Positions 8,775 to 16,802 of a DNA stretch of 46,318 nt are shown here, in pieces. Location: NCBI GenBank assembly GCA_913047795.1, contig CAJWTS010000029.1:1-46318 (forward strand), given 5' to 3'. A program made the translations under genes and the position numbers. Origin of the DNA: an uncultured Verrucomicrobiota bacterium (lineage in GTDB: Bacteria; Verrucomicrobiota; Kiritimatiellia; CAJWTS01). Position 1 is the stretch's first letter. The number at the start of each line of letters is the position of its first letter. Below the pieces are notes generated by a model. The model was not told the DNA's origin, searched no databases, and was given only the letters and a program-made list of their open reading frames with translations.

Positions 8775-11492
8775 ATGCCAAAGAAGAATACAAAGTGGGT
8801 CTATAGTTTCGGAGGTGGCAAGGCGACGGGTAACGCCAAGATGAAAACGCTACTCGGCGGCAAAGGCGCCAACCTTGCGGAAATGTCCCTCCTGGGCGTT
8901 CCGGTTCCCTCGGGATTCACAATCACAACCGATTGCTGCACGGCCTATTTTGATCACAAGATGACGTTCCCGACGGGCACGAAGCGGCAGGCCGACGCGG
9001 CCCTCGCACGCGTGGCCCGCGAGATGGGCATGAAATTCGGCGACCCGACCAACCCGCTCCTGCTGTCCTGCCGCTCCGGCGCCCGCGCGTCCATGCCGGG
9101 CATGATGGAAACCGTTTTGAATATCGGGCTCTGCTCCACCACGATCCCCGGCATGATCAAGAAGACGAACAACCCGCGTTTCGTCTACGACGCCTATCGA
9201 CGGCTTATGACGATGTATGCCGATGTCGTGATGGAAAAGGCCGAAGACATCGAGCCCGCCGAGGGCCGCGGCATCCGCGTCCAGCTCGAGCACCTGATGG
9301 AAACGATGAAGAAGCGCAAGGGCGTCACAGAAGATACCGACCTATCCGGCGATGATCTTCAGAAGCTTTGCACGCAATACCAGGCCTGCATCAAGAAAGT
9401 CCTTAAGAAACCGTTTCCGGACAACGCACACGACCAGCTCTGGGGCGCCGTCGGCGCTGTGTTCAAGAGTTGGAACGGCCGACGCGCGATCATCTACCGT
9501 CGCATCGAAGGCATCCCTGACGAGTGGGGAACGGCCACCAACGTGCAGGCCATGGTCTTTGGCAACATGGGCGATTCCTCGGCGACAGGTGTGGCCTTTA
9601 CACGCAACCCAGCGACCGGCGAGCGCAAGTTCTTTGGAGAATGGTTGCCCAACGCCCAGGGCGAAGACGTCGTGGCCGGCATTCGAACCCCGAACCCGAT
9701 CAACGAGGCGACCAAGACCGGCCAGAACAAGCACATGCCGTCCCTGCAGAAGATGATGCCGCGCGCTTATCGCGAATTGGACGCAATCCAGAAGCGGCTC
9801 GAGCGCCACTACGGCGACATGCAAGACATCGAATTCACGATCCAGGAAGGCACCCTCTACCTGCTCCAGACCCGTGTAGGCAAACGCACCGGCACCGCTG
9901 CACTGAACATGGCCATGGCGATGTTGCGCGAGAAGATGATTGATGAGAAGACCGCGGTCCTGCGTGTCGAACCGGAGCAACTCGACGAATTGTTGCATCC
10001 GATTGTCGACCCAGCCGCCGAGAAAAAGACCAAACCCCTCGTTTCCGGGCTTCCGGCCGGTCCGGGCGGTGCTGTCGGCAAGATCGTTTTCACCGCTCAG
10101 GACGCGGTGCGCGAAGCCGCCAAGGGCCACTCGACTGTCCTGGTACGAGAAGAAACAAACCCCGAGGACGTCGAAGGCATGCGCGCCGCGCAGGCCGTGT
10201 TAACGGCCCGCGGGGGCATGACCAGCCATGCGGCACTCGTGGCGCGCGGTTGGGGCAAGTGCTGCATCGTCGGTGCTGCCGCGATTAGCATCAATCTTCG
10301 CACCCGCCGCATGGTGGTCAATGGACGCACGTTCAAAGATGGCGACACGCTAACGCTGAACGGCTCCCGGGGAACGGTCTACGCCGGCGAACTTAACCTG
10401 ATCGACGCTACGGCGAATCCCAATTTCCGCCGATTCATGAAGATCGCTGATAAATACCGCAAGCTACGTGTTCGCGCCAACGCCGATACCCCGGACGACG
10501 CGCGGGCGGCGCTTGCGTTTGGCGCCGAGGGCATCGGCCTGTTTCGTACCGAGCACATGTTCTACGGCAAGGGTACCGAGAAGGCCCTCTTCCTGCTCCG
10601 CAAGATGATCATGAGCGGCAACGAGGCCGAACGCCGCAAGGCTCTGCGCGAATTGTTTACTTACGTCAAGCGTGACATCAAGGGCACGATCGCCGCGATG
10701 AAGGGCCACCCGGTCACGATTCGGCTGCTCGATCCCCCGCTGCACGAGTTCGTGCCGCAGGACGCCAGCAATCAGAAGGCGCTCGCCAAAGCGCTGAAGA
10801 TTTCGGTCAACGACATCAAGAAGCGGGGCGAAGCACTGCACGAAACGAACCCCATGATCGGTCACCGTGGCGTGCGACTGGGCGTGACCTACCCTGAGAT
10901 CACGGAAATGCAGATTCGCGCCATTCTCGAGGCGGCGATCGAGCTCAATCGCGCGGGTAAAAAATGCCAACCGGAGATCATGATACCGGTGACCTGCGAA
11001 CCCAATGAGATCGTGGATCAGAAGACGATTGTGGCCCGCGTGGAGAAGGAGGTGCTCAAGCGTACCGGCGCGAAATCGGTCAACTACCAGGTCGGAACCA
11101 TGATCGAGATTCCGCGCGCGTGCCTGCTCGCCGACCGGATCGCCGACGTGGCAGAGTTTTTCTCCTTCGGCACGAACGACCTGACACAAATGGGATTCGG
11201 CTTCAGCCGCGACGATATCGGCGGTTTCCTTGGCGAATACCTCGATCGCAAGATACTTGATGCGGACCCGTTCCAAACCCTGGATCAGGAGGGCCTTGGT
11301 CAGCTGATTCAGACGGCCGTTGCAAAGGGGCGTTCGACGCGCAAGAAACTGAAAATCGGTATCTGCGGCGAACACGGTGGTGATCCCGCATCGATTGAAT
11401 TCTGCCATCGAACTGGCTTTGACTATGTCAGTTGTAGCCCCTACCGTGTGCCAATCGCGCGACTTGCCGCTGCACACGCAGCCCTGCGTTAA
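8775..11492 (+). CDS. ppdK: Pyruvate, phosphate dikinase
   Basis: A 905-residue PPDK of normal bacterial length that reversibly interconverts pyruvate, ATP and Pi with PEP, AMP and PPi. The N-terminal ATP-grasp domain contains GGKGANLAEM and SCRSGARASMPGMMETVLN. The central phosphohistidine domain carries GGMTSHAALVARGWGK, with the phosphorylated histidine at about residue 485. The C-terminal PEP/pyruvate barrel contains RLLDPPLHEF, GTMIEIPRACLLAD, FSFGTNDLTQM and CGEHGGDP. The ribosome site AGAGGAAGG is well placed. apt follows 48 bases downstream on the same strand, so cotranscription is possible. Its direction in the cell (glycolytic or gluconeogenic) cannot be told from sequence. Confidence 0.98.
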   Translation: MPKKNTKWVYSFGGGKATGNAKMKTLLGGKGANLAEMSLLGVPVPSGFTITTDCCTAYFDHKMTFPTGTKRQADAALARVAREMGMKFGDPTNPLLLSCRSGARASMPGMMETVLNIGLCSTTIPGMIKKTNNPRFVYDAYRRLMTMYADVVMEKAEDIEPAEGRGIRVQLEHLMETMKKRKGVTEDTDLSGDDLQKLCTQYQACIKKVLKKPFPDNAHDQLWGAVGAVFKSWNGRRAIIYRRIEGIPDEWGTATNVQAMVFGNMGDSSATGVAFTRNPATGERKFFGEWLPNAQGEDVVAGIRTPNPINEATKTGQNKHMPSLQKMMPRAYRELDAIQKRLERHYGDMQDIEFTIQEGTLYLLQTRVGKRTGTAALNMAMAMLREKMIDEKTAVLRVEPEQLDELLHPIVDPAAEKKTKPLVSGLPAGPGGAVGKIVFTAQDAVREAAKGHSTVLVREETNPEDVEGMRAAQAVLTARGGMTSHAALVARGWGKCCIVGAAAISINLRTRRMVVNGRTFKDGDTLTLNGSRGTVYAGELNLIDATANPNFRRFMKIADKYRKLRVRANADTPDDARAALAFGAEGIGLFRTEHMFYGKGTEKALFLLRKMIMSGNEAERRKALRELFTYVKRDIKGTIAAMKGHPVTIRLLDPPLHEFVPQDASNQKALAKALKISVNDIKKRGEALHETNPMIGHRGVRLGVTYPEITEMQIRAILEAAIELNRAGKKCQPEIMIPVTCEPNEIVDQKTIVARVEKEVLKRTGAKSVNYQVGTMIEIPRACLLADRIADVAEFFSFGTNDLTQMGFGFSRDDIGGFLGEYLDRKILDADPFQTLDQEGLGQLIQTAVAKGRSTRKKLKIGICGEHGGDPASIEFCHRTGFDYVSCSPYRVPIARLAAAHAALR

Positions 11493-11540
11493 GCCACAAA
11501 CTATTTCAGGCGGCAACCCGAGATGAAAGGAACCCGAGAT

Positions 11541-12065
11541 ATGTACGATATCGAGCGCATCAAGGAAGCGATTCGCGACATACCGGACTTCCCCTCGGAA
11601 GGCATTATCTTCAAGGACATCACGCCCGTCCTGGGCGATCCGCAGCTATTCACAATGGCCGTTGACGCGATCGCGAATCGCCACATCAATTCGGATGTCC
11701 GCAAGATCGCGATTATCGATGCACGCGGCTTCATATTCGGCGCCGCGATCGCCTACAAGTTGGGTATCGGCCTGGTCCCCATCCGCAAAGTCGGCAAACT
11801 GCCCTATAAGACATTCGAACAGCAATACGAACTGGAGTACGGCACGGCCACGCTATGCGTTCACGTGGATGCGTTCGAAAAAGGTGAGAAGGTCGTGCTT
11901 GTAGACGATTTGCTCGCCACCGGCGGCACGGCCAAGGCCTCTGCGGACCTGATCGATCGCGCGGGAGGCGTCCTACACGAGATCGATTTCCTGATCGAGC
12001 TCGGCTTCCTCGATGGAGGTAAGATCCTCGCCAATTACCCGGTTTTTTCGCTGCTGACGGTATAG
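11541..12065 (+). CDS. apt: Adenine phosphoribosyltransferase
   Basis: A 174-residue type I phosphoribosyltransferase that salvages adenine to AMP with PRPP. The N-terminus has IKEAIRDIPDFPSEGIIFKD, typical of Apt. The middle has DARGFIFGAAIAYKLGIG and RKVGKLPYKT, and the PRPP loop is VVLVDDLLATGGTAKA. The start at 11541 is preferred because AAAGGA lies nine bases upstream and the family N-terminus fits. An in-frame ATG at 11523 would add six residues. It lies close behind ppdK, which releases AMP. Confidence 0.95.
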   Translation: MYDIERIKEAIRDIPDFPSEGIIFKDITPVLGDPQLFTMAVDAIANRHINSDVRKIAIIDARGFIFGAAIAYKLGIGLVPIRKVGKLPYKTFEQQYELEYGTATLCVHVDAFEKGEKVVLVDDLLATGGTAKASADLIDRAGGVLHEIDFLIELGFLDGGKILANYPVFSLLTV

Positions 12066-12146
12066 ACCGGCCGAGCGCGGGCCATCAGGACGGCGACGGA
12101 AAACCCGCCCACCGTCCCATCCGGCCTTTATGGTGTACCTGCGACG

Positions 12147-12458
12147 CTACCAGCGTCCGCCACCGCCACCGCCACCGCCGCCGCCACCGCCGCCATCGTC
12201 GCCGCCGCCATCACGAGGACGGGGACGGGACTCATTGACGCGTATGTTACGGCCATTAAAATCCTGCTCGTTCGTAGCGTCGATTGCCTTCTGTGCCTCA
12301 TCATTGTTCGGCATCTCGACGAATCCGAAGCCCTTCGAACGGCCCGTATACTTATCGATAATCACGCGAGCGGACGTAACCGTCCCGTGTGCTTCGAACA
12401 ATTCCTGCATTTCCTGATCTGTTGCCGAATACGGCAAATTGCCCACATATATGTCCAT
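12147..12458 (-). CDS. Small RRM RNA-binding protein with polyglycine tail
   Basis: A 103-residue protein made of one RNA recognition motif and a glycine-rich tail. RNP2 is IYVGNLPYS at the N-terminus and RNP1 is KGFGFVEM near residue 45. The tail runs PRPRDGGGDD and then 13 consecutive glycines followed by R-W. Such glycine-tailed RRM proteins occur in cyanobacteria and several other bacterial phyla and bind single-stranded RNA, sometimes as cold-responsive RNA chaperones; the actual role here is unknown. ATG 12458 has GGAGAG eight bases upstream. The frame also contains GTG one codon earlier. Confidence 0.92.
   Translation of the reverse strand: MDIYVGNLPYSATDQEMQELFEAHGTVTSARVIIDKYTGRSKGFGFVEMPNNDEAQKAIDATNEQDFNGRNIRVNESRPRPRDGGGDDGGGGGGGGGGGGGRW
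12156..12194. repeat. Trinucleotide repeat encoding 13 glycines
   Basis: An almost uninterrupted run of GGN codons (GGC and GGT interspersed, read on the minus strand) at the 3' end of the RRM gene. A second short GGC tract lies two codons upstream. Changes in repeat number would lengthen or shorten the tail without shifting the frame. Confidence 0.85.
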
Positions 12459-12644
12459 CACCGACTCTCCATCTACGTGCCATCAATCTACTACACCGAC
12501 TCCTACTGCATGACACGGCATGAGGTTCGGGCGGGTCATTATCGACCGCGGGGGGACTATGGCACCTCGCGTCACCCTTGACAAGCGGTACTTACGGGGT
12601 TTTCTGCCCCTCTTCAGAGGCAAACCCACCCCTGCCTACCGGCA

Positions 12645-13433
12645 TCAGGCCGACCGCGCAGCGTGCTCGAGCGACTTCATCGAAGACAATGCCGGGGCCA
12701 ATTCGTTCGCCGGATCGTACGCCGCCGTCTCGAGCGACAGGCGTCCGCTATAGCCGGCGTCCGCAAGGGCTTTGAAGAACGGCCCGAAATCACAAGGCTC
12801 AGCCTCCGGTGGCCGGCGTGATGGAACTGTCGCGACATGAACGTGGGTCAGCCATTCCGCGCCCGCGACGATATCCTCGATCGCGTCATCGTCCAGTAGC
12901 AGATGGTAGGAGTCCACGAGTAACTGAAAGTGGGGGTGAGCCACCTGCTTCACAAACTCGGTACACTCGCCAACTGTATTCAAAACGTTGCATTCCGTCA
13001 CATTGAGCGGTTCCAGGACGATCACCACATCGTTCGCCGCCGCCTCCTCGGCCGCCATCGTGGCGAAGCTAACGAGTTGCGCGTGGCCGACGCTGGGATC
13101 GAATCCATCCGGAATAGCACGTGCCCCACCGGAACCAAAGACGATCTGCTCAACTCCCGCAGTCTTCGCCCGGCAGCAGGCTATCGAAACGAATTGCGAC
13201 AACGCCGCATCGTCCACCGCCGTGCCGGTAATTTTCAGATCTCCGGGAATGAAACAATTGACCACGGGACAAGGCAAAGCCGCTGAGCGCACCTGCTCCA
13301 AACGGGCGGCGAACGTATCATCCGGCTCCCGCGGCGCCAACAGGCTACCGGTCGTCCACTCGATATACTCATACCCCACTGCCGCAGCAGCTTCAGCCCC
13401 ATCCGGCCCACAACAGACACCGTATCGCATCAT
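12645..13433 (-). CDS. Sugar phosphate isomerase/epimerase-type TIM-barrel protein
   Basis: A 262-residue protein of the xylose isomerase-like TIM-barrel superfamily (AP endonuclease 2 fold; hydroxypyruvate isomerase and tagatose/allulose epimerase relatives). Likely metal-site residues are visible: Glu in VIVLEPLN, Asp/His in LLVDSYHLL, His in THVHVA and Glu in RLSLETA. It opens with RYGVCCGPDGAEAAAAVGYEYIEW. AGGAG precedes the ATG. It is the third gene of an eda-pilD-isomerase string, 22 bases after pilD, and the pairing with eda suggests sugar or sugar-acid catabolism. The substrate cannot be assigned from sequence. Confidence 0.85.
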   Translation of the reverse strand: MMRYGVCCGPDGAEAAAAVGYEYIEWTTGSLLAPREPDDTFAARLEQVRSAALPCPVVNCFIPGDLKITGTAVDDAALSQFVSIACCRAKTAGVEQIVFGSGGARAIPDGFDPSVGHAQLVSFATMAAEEAAANDVVIVLEPLNVTECNVLNTVGECTEFVKQVAHPHFQLLVDSYHLLLDDDAIEDIVAGAEWLTHVHVATVPSRRPPEAEPCDFGPFFKALADAGYSGRLSLETAAYDPANELAPALSSMKSLEHAARSA

Positions 13434-13455
13434 CTTCTTCCACTCCTTATTATTA

Positions 13456-14334
13456 TCAAAACAGGCGGGCGGGGGTAGTCCAGGCCATATACGCGTACCA
13501 CCACGCCGAACCCCAGTTCATCCAAATCAAGGCCGCAAGCGCAATGTACGGGCCGTACGGAATTCGGCTCTGCATACTCTTGCCCCGCAACAGAACGAGG
13601 GAAACTCCAACCACCGACCCAACCAATGCGGAAATCATCACACTAAAGATTACAGATCCCCACCCGAAAAAAGCTCCGATCGCACCCATGAGCTTGACGT
13701 CCCCAAGCCCCATGGCGTCCTGTTTGTAAATAAGACGCCCGATGATCGCGATCGCGTAAAGCGACCCGGAGCCCGCCGCTGCCCCGATCGCAGCCCGTTT
13801 CAAGGCATCCACGGCCGTTATGGCGCCCTCCCCCGGCAGCCTGTGCAGGTCCGGCACGAACCAGCTGATCAGGCCGCCCAGCACAATTCCCCCCAGGGTC
13901 ACGCGATCGGGCAGGATCATGTGGTCGAAATCCACAAAGGTGCCCAGCACCAACCCGTAAATAATCAGCCAGAAGATCGGAACCAGGGCAATCTGCGATA
14001 CAGCCACCAGGCCGAGGGGCCGTGGATCGGCTCCTAGCTTGAACCATGCCAGCAGGAACAGAAAGGCGACAAGAGCTTCGACCGTAATGTAGCGCGCCGA
14101 AATACGTGTCCCGCAACTCGCGCAGCGCGCCTTGAGCGCGATCCACGCCACGAGCGGGATGTTCTGATACCACGGGATCGGCGTTTTGCACGAGGGGCAG
14201 TGACTCGGCGGATGGACGACCGACTGCTCGAGTGGGATACGATAGATACAGACGTTCAGAAAACTTCCCATACAAGCGCCCAACCAGAAAACGATAAGCG
14301 AGAAGTACGCGTACAGGAATCCGTTCTCCGACAT
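13456..14334 (-). CDS. pilD: Prepilin leader peptidase / N-methyltransferase
   Basis: A 292-residue polytopic membrane protein of the PilD/GspO (A24) family. It removes leader peptides from type IV prepilins and type II secretion pseudopilins and methylates the new N-terminus. Two CxxC pairs (CPSC and CASC) lie in the cytoplasmic N-terminal domain. The catalytic aspartates are in DFDHMILPD and GLGDVKLMG. About seven hydrophobic segments follow. ATG 14334 has GAGG five bases upstream; an in-frame ATG at 14349 is possible. It lies between eda and the isomerase gene rather than among pilus genes. One candidate substrate, a GspJ-like protein, is encoded at 20551-21189. Confidence 0.95.
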   Translation of the reverse strand: MSENGFLYAYFSLIVFWLGACMGSFLNVCIYRIPLEQSVVHPPSHCPSCKTPIPWYQNIPLVAWIALKARCASCGTRISARYITVEALVAFLFLLAWFKLGADPRPLGLVAVSQIALVPIFWLIIYGLVLGTFVDFDHMILPDRVTLGGIVLGGLISWFVPDLHRLPGEGAITAVDALKRAAIGAAAGSGSLYAIAIIGRLIYKQDAMGLGDVKLMGAIGAFFGWGSVIFSVMISALVGSVVGVSLVLLRGKSMQSRIPYGPYIALAALIWMNWGSAWWYAYMAWTTPARLF

Positions 14335-14355
14335 AACAGCCTCGATCATCGATCG

Positions 14356-14988
14356 TCAGGCGCCGACCGTCTGAACGATTGTCATCGCGCCGCGCGTAAA
14401 TTCCGAGATATCGGCCCACTGCTGCCCCGCAAGCAACGCTTTGTTGACCATCCAGGATCCGCATATCGCCGCCACCCCTGGTTCGACCAGATACTCGCCC
14501 ATATTTCGCGCATTGATACCGCCGGTCGGAATAAATTGTATGTCGGTATGGGCGTAGGGGGCGGCCAGCGCCCGGAGCATACTGACGCCGCCACTCGGCT
14601 CAGCGGGAAAAAACTTGAGAAACTTGCATCCGAGACCCAACGCCCGTTCAACCTCCGACGGCGTCGCTACACCCGGGATCATCAACATGTCCCGCTCGTT
14701 CGCCGCCTCGACGACCTCTCTGTTCGTGCCGGGCGACACCGCGAAACGCGCCCCGGCGTCGTGCGCCCGGCGCACCTCATCGGCCTCCAGCATGGTGCCG
14801 GCACCAACCAACATCTGCGGGAGTTCCGCCACAAGGCGCCGAATGGACTCTTCCGCGCAGGGTGTCCGGAAGGCAATCTCGACGATATCCAATCCGCCGT
14901 CGATCAGCGCCTGACCCAGCGGAACGGCGAGTTCGGAATCGCCTATGGTAACGACGGGAATCACTCTCTTTTCAAGGATTCGATTCAC
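14356..14988 (-). CDS. eda: 2-keto-3-deoxy-6-phosphogluconate (KDPG/KHG) aldolase
   Basis: A 210-residue class I aldolase of the Eda family, which cleaves KDPG to pyruvate and glyceraldehyde-3-phosphate (or 4-hydroxy-2-oxoglutarate to pyruvate and glyoxylate). It shows VIPVVTIGD, the GGLDIVEIAFRTP segment with the conserved Glu, VGAGTML, the Schiff-base lysine in FLKFFPAE and PTGGIN near the phosphate site. First gene of the minus-strand string with pilD and a sugar isomerase-type protein. No Entner-Doudoroff dehydratase is visible, so the exact pathway is open. Confidence 0.93.
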   Translation of the reverse strand: MNRILEKRVIPVVTIGDSELAVPLGQALIDGGLDIVEIAFRTPCAEESIRRLVAELPQMLVGAGTMLEADEVRRAHDAGARFAVSPGTNREVVEAANERDMLMIPGVATPSEVERALGLGCKFLKFFPAEPSGGVSMLRALAAPYAHTDIQFIPTGGINARNMGEYLVEPGVAAICGSWMVNKALLAGQQWADISEFTRGAMTIVQTVGA

Positions 14989-15085
14989 CTCGGCATCTTA
15001 ATCAAACCCGCCCGGCATGCAAAGCGTTCAGTTCACGCGGCCGGCGCACTGGACCTCTGCAGACGTGCATGCTAGTCTGCGCCGC

Positions 15086-15856
15086 ATGAAATCCGTAGCA
15101 CTCGTAACAGGCGGCACCCGCGGAATCGGCCTTGGCATAGCCACCTGTCTCGCGCGGGATGACCACGATCTAGCCCTCTGCGGACGGCGGGACGAGTCGC
15201 AGCTAGCCGATACACTGGACAACCTGCGCGCGCTCGGAGCCGACGTGCTCTACACGACTGCCGACGTCGGCCTCTCTGCCGATCGTGTCGCGTTGCTCGA
15301 CGCCGTTCGTGACCGCTTCGGCCGACTCAACGTCCTGGTCAACAACGCCGGCGTGGCCCCGGACGTACGTGCGGACATACTGGAAGCAAGCGAGGATAGC
15401 TACGACCGCGTAATGAACATCAATCTCAAGGGGCCGTATTTTCTGACACAGGCCGTGGCCAACTGGATGATCGAACAGAAGCAGCGTGCGGCGGACTACG
15501 CCGGCTGTGTGGTCAACATCTCATCGGTATCGGCGACCGTAGCCTCCCCCAATCGGGCTGAATACTGTGTTTCCAAAGCCGGAGTGGCGATGGCTACTGC
15601 GCTCTTCGCCACGCGACTGGCGGAATACGAGATCCCCGTTTTCGAAGTCCGTCCCGGTATCATTGAAACGGACATGACATCCGGCGTAAAAGAGAAGTAC
15701 GATACATTAATCGCGGACGGCCTGCTCCCGCAGGCACGTTGGGGCACACCTGAAGACGTTGGTAAAGCCGTTGCGATGCTTACGCGCGGCGATCTGCCCT
15801 ACTCCACCGGACAGGCACTCATGGTGGACGGGGGATTGACCATGCAGTCACTATGA
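15086..15856 (+). CDS. Short-chain dehydrogenase/reductase (3-ketoacyl-ACP reductase-like)
   Basis: A 256-residue classical SDR. The NAD(P)-binding motif is TGGTRGIGLG at the N-terminus, then NNAGVAPD, and the catalytic triad is Ser in VNISSVSA with Tyr and Lys in EYCVSKAG. The C-terminal VDGGLTMQSL is typical of FabG-like enzymes. ATG 15086 puts the nucleotide motif at the usual position; the frame is open upstream to 15017 but that part has no similarity. It is divergent from eda, and its last 6 bases overlap the 3' end of aroE on the other strand. Substrate unknown; sugar alcohol or acyl substrates are both possible. Confidence 0.9.
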   Translation: MKSVALVTGGTRGIGLGIATCLARDDHDLALCGRRDESQLADTLDNLRALGADVLYTTADVGLSADRVALLDAVRDRFGRLNVLVNNAGVAPDVRADILEASEDSYDRVMNINLKGPYFLTQAVANWMIEQKQRAADYAGCVVNISSVSATVASPNRAEYCVSKAGVAMATALFATRLAEYEIPVFEVRPGIIETDMTSGVKEKYDTLIADGLLPQARWGTPEDVGKAVAMLTRGDLPYSTGQALMVDGGLTMQSL

Positions 15857-16714
15857 CCGCATCGCGTCCTCCAGTGCCTCCCGCATGACATCAACCGGCG
15901 CCTCGCGCCCGGTCCATATCGATAAGGCCACGGCGCCCTGATGCAGCAGCATACCCAGGCCGTTGCTCGCCTGCGCCCCCGCTTCCCGCGCGCAGCGCAT
16001 CAAGGACGTCTCACGGGTCGTATAAACCATATCGAACAGCGCCTGCCCCGATCGAAACGCCTCGGCGCCGAGCACCGGAGCGTCGTCCGCGTTCAATCCG
16101 ACCGAGGTTGTATGCACCACCAGGTCCGCCGCGCGTGACGCATCGGCCCACGTCCCCTCCACCCCGAGCGCCGACGACACATCGCAGTTTGGCGCAGCCT
16201 CCGCGATATCGAAAACAACCGGCCGCACCTGTTCCTCGCGACGGCCCGCAACAACCACCCGCGCGGCACCGCGCAAAGCACAGGTAATCGCAGCCGCGCG
16301 GCCGGCACCACCGGCGCCCAGCACGCAAACGCTGCGCCCTTCGATCGTCTCGCCAAAACTCTCCTGCATCGCGCGCATCAGGCCTTCGCCATCCGTATTG
16401 TGTCCGCAGATACCGGCATCGGTGAAGACAACGGTATTAACAGCACCCACTGCTTCCGCAGATGCGTCCAGTTGATCGAGCCCCGCGAACGCGACTTCCT
16501 TGTGCGGAATCGTGAGATTGACACCACCAAACCCCATTGCGCGCATCGACTCGAGAACGCCCATCAACGCATCCGGCAGAACGTCGTAGGCCAGGTAAAC
16601 AGCATCCAGCCCCATGGCGCGCAGCGCCGCGTTGTGCATCACCGGCGACAGCGAATGGACGATCGGATGCCCCAACACGGCAAACGACTTCGTCGGGGCG
16701 GTAACATCCGTCAT
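15851..16714 (-). CDS. aroE: Shikimate dehydrogenase
   Basis: A 287-residue NADP-type shikimate dehydrogenase that reduces 3-dehydroshikimate in the chorismate pathway. The substrate domain has FAVLGHPIVHSLSPVMHNAA and GVNLTIPHKE with the catalytic lysine. AVNTVV, the GHNTDGEG stretch and the Rossmann motif VLGAGGAGRAA follow, with the C-terminal NGLGMLLHQG. ATG 16714 has GGAG seven bases upstream; an open extension to 16912 looks non-coding. Chorismate made through this step feeds menaquinone synthesis, whose operon lies at 36.3-44.4 kb. Confidence 0.96.
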   Translation of the reverse strand: MTDVTAPTKSFAVLGHPIVHSLSPVMHNAALRAMGLDAVYLAYDVLPDALMGVLESMRAMGFGGVNLTIPHKEVAFAGLDQLDASAEAVGAVNTVVFTDAGICGHNTDGEGLMRAMQESFGETIEGRSVCVLGAGGAGRAAAITCALRGAARVVVAGRREEQVRPVVFDIAEAAPNCDVSSALGVEGTWADASRAADLVVHTTSVGLNADDAPVLGAEAFRSGQALFDMVYTTRETSLMRCAREAGAQASNGLGMLLHQGAVALSIWTGREAPVDVMREALEDAMRS

Positions 16715-16802
16715 AACTGGCTCCAGCGAGAGATGGTGTAACAATCGTTCAGGCGGTCCGGCGATGCGGCTGCATATCCACGGGTGCGAAGAACGCGGCC
16801 AC

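Noticed and set aside
10464..11516. Long antisense ORF (350 codons) opposite ppdK; similar ones opposite leuA (17340-18212), lysC (7698-8600), valS (4198-4950) and glpK (28497-29267)
   Set aside because: Long open frames opposite GC-rich genes are expected from codon bias. None has a recognisable domain, and the opposite strand encodes a clear enzyme in each case.
12988..14037. Plus-strand ORF of 349 codons across the isomerase and pilD genes
   Set aside because: It spans two real minus-strand genes and their gap and has low-complexity basic composition.
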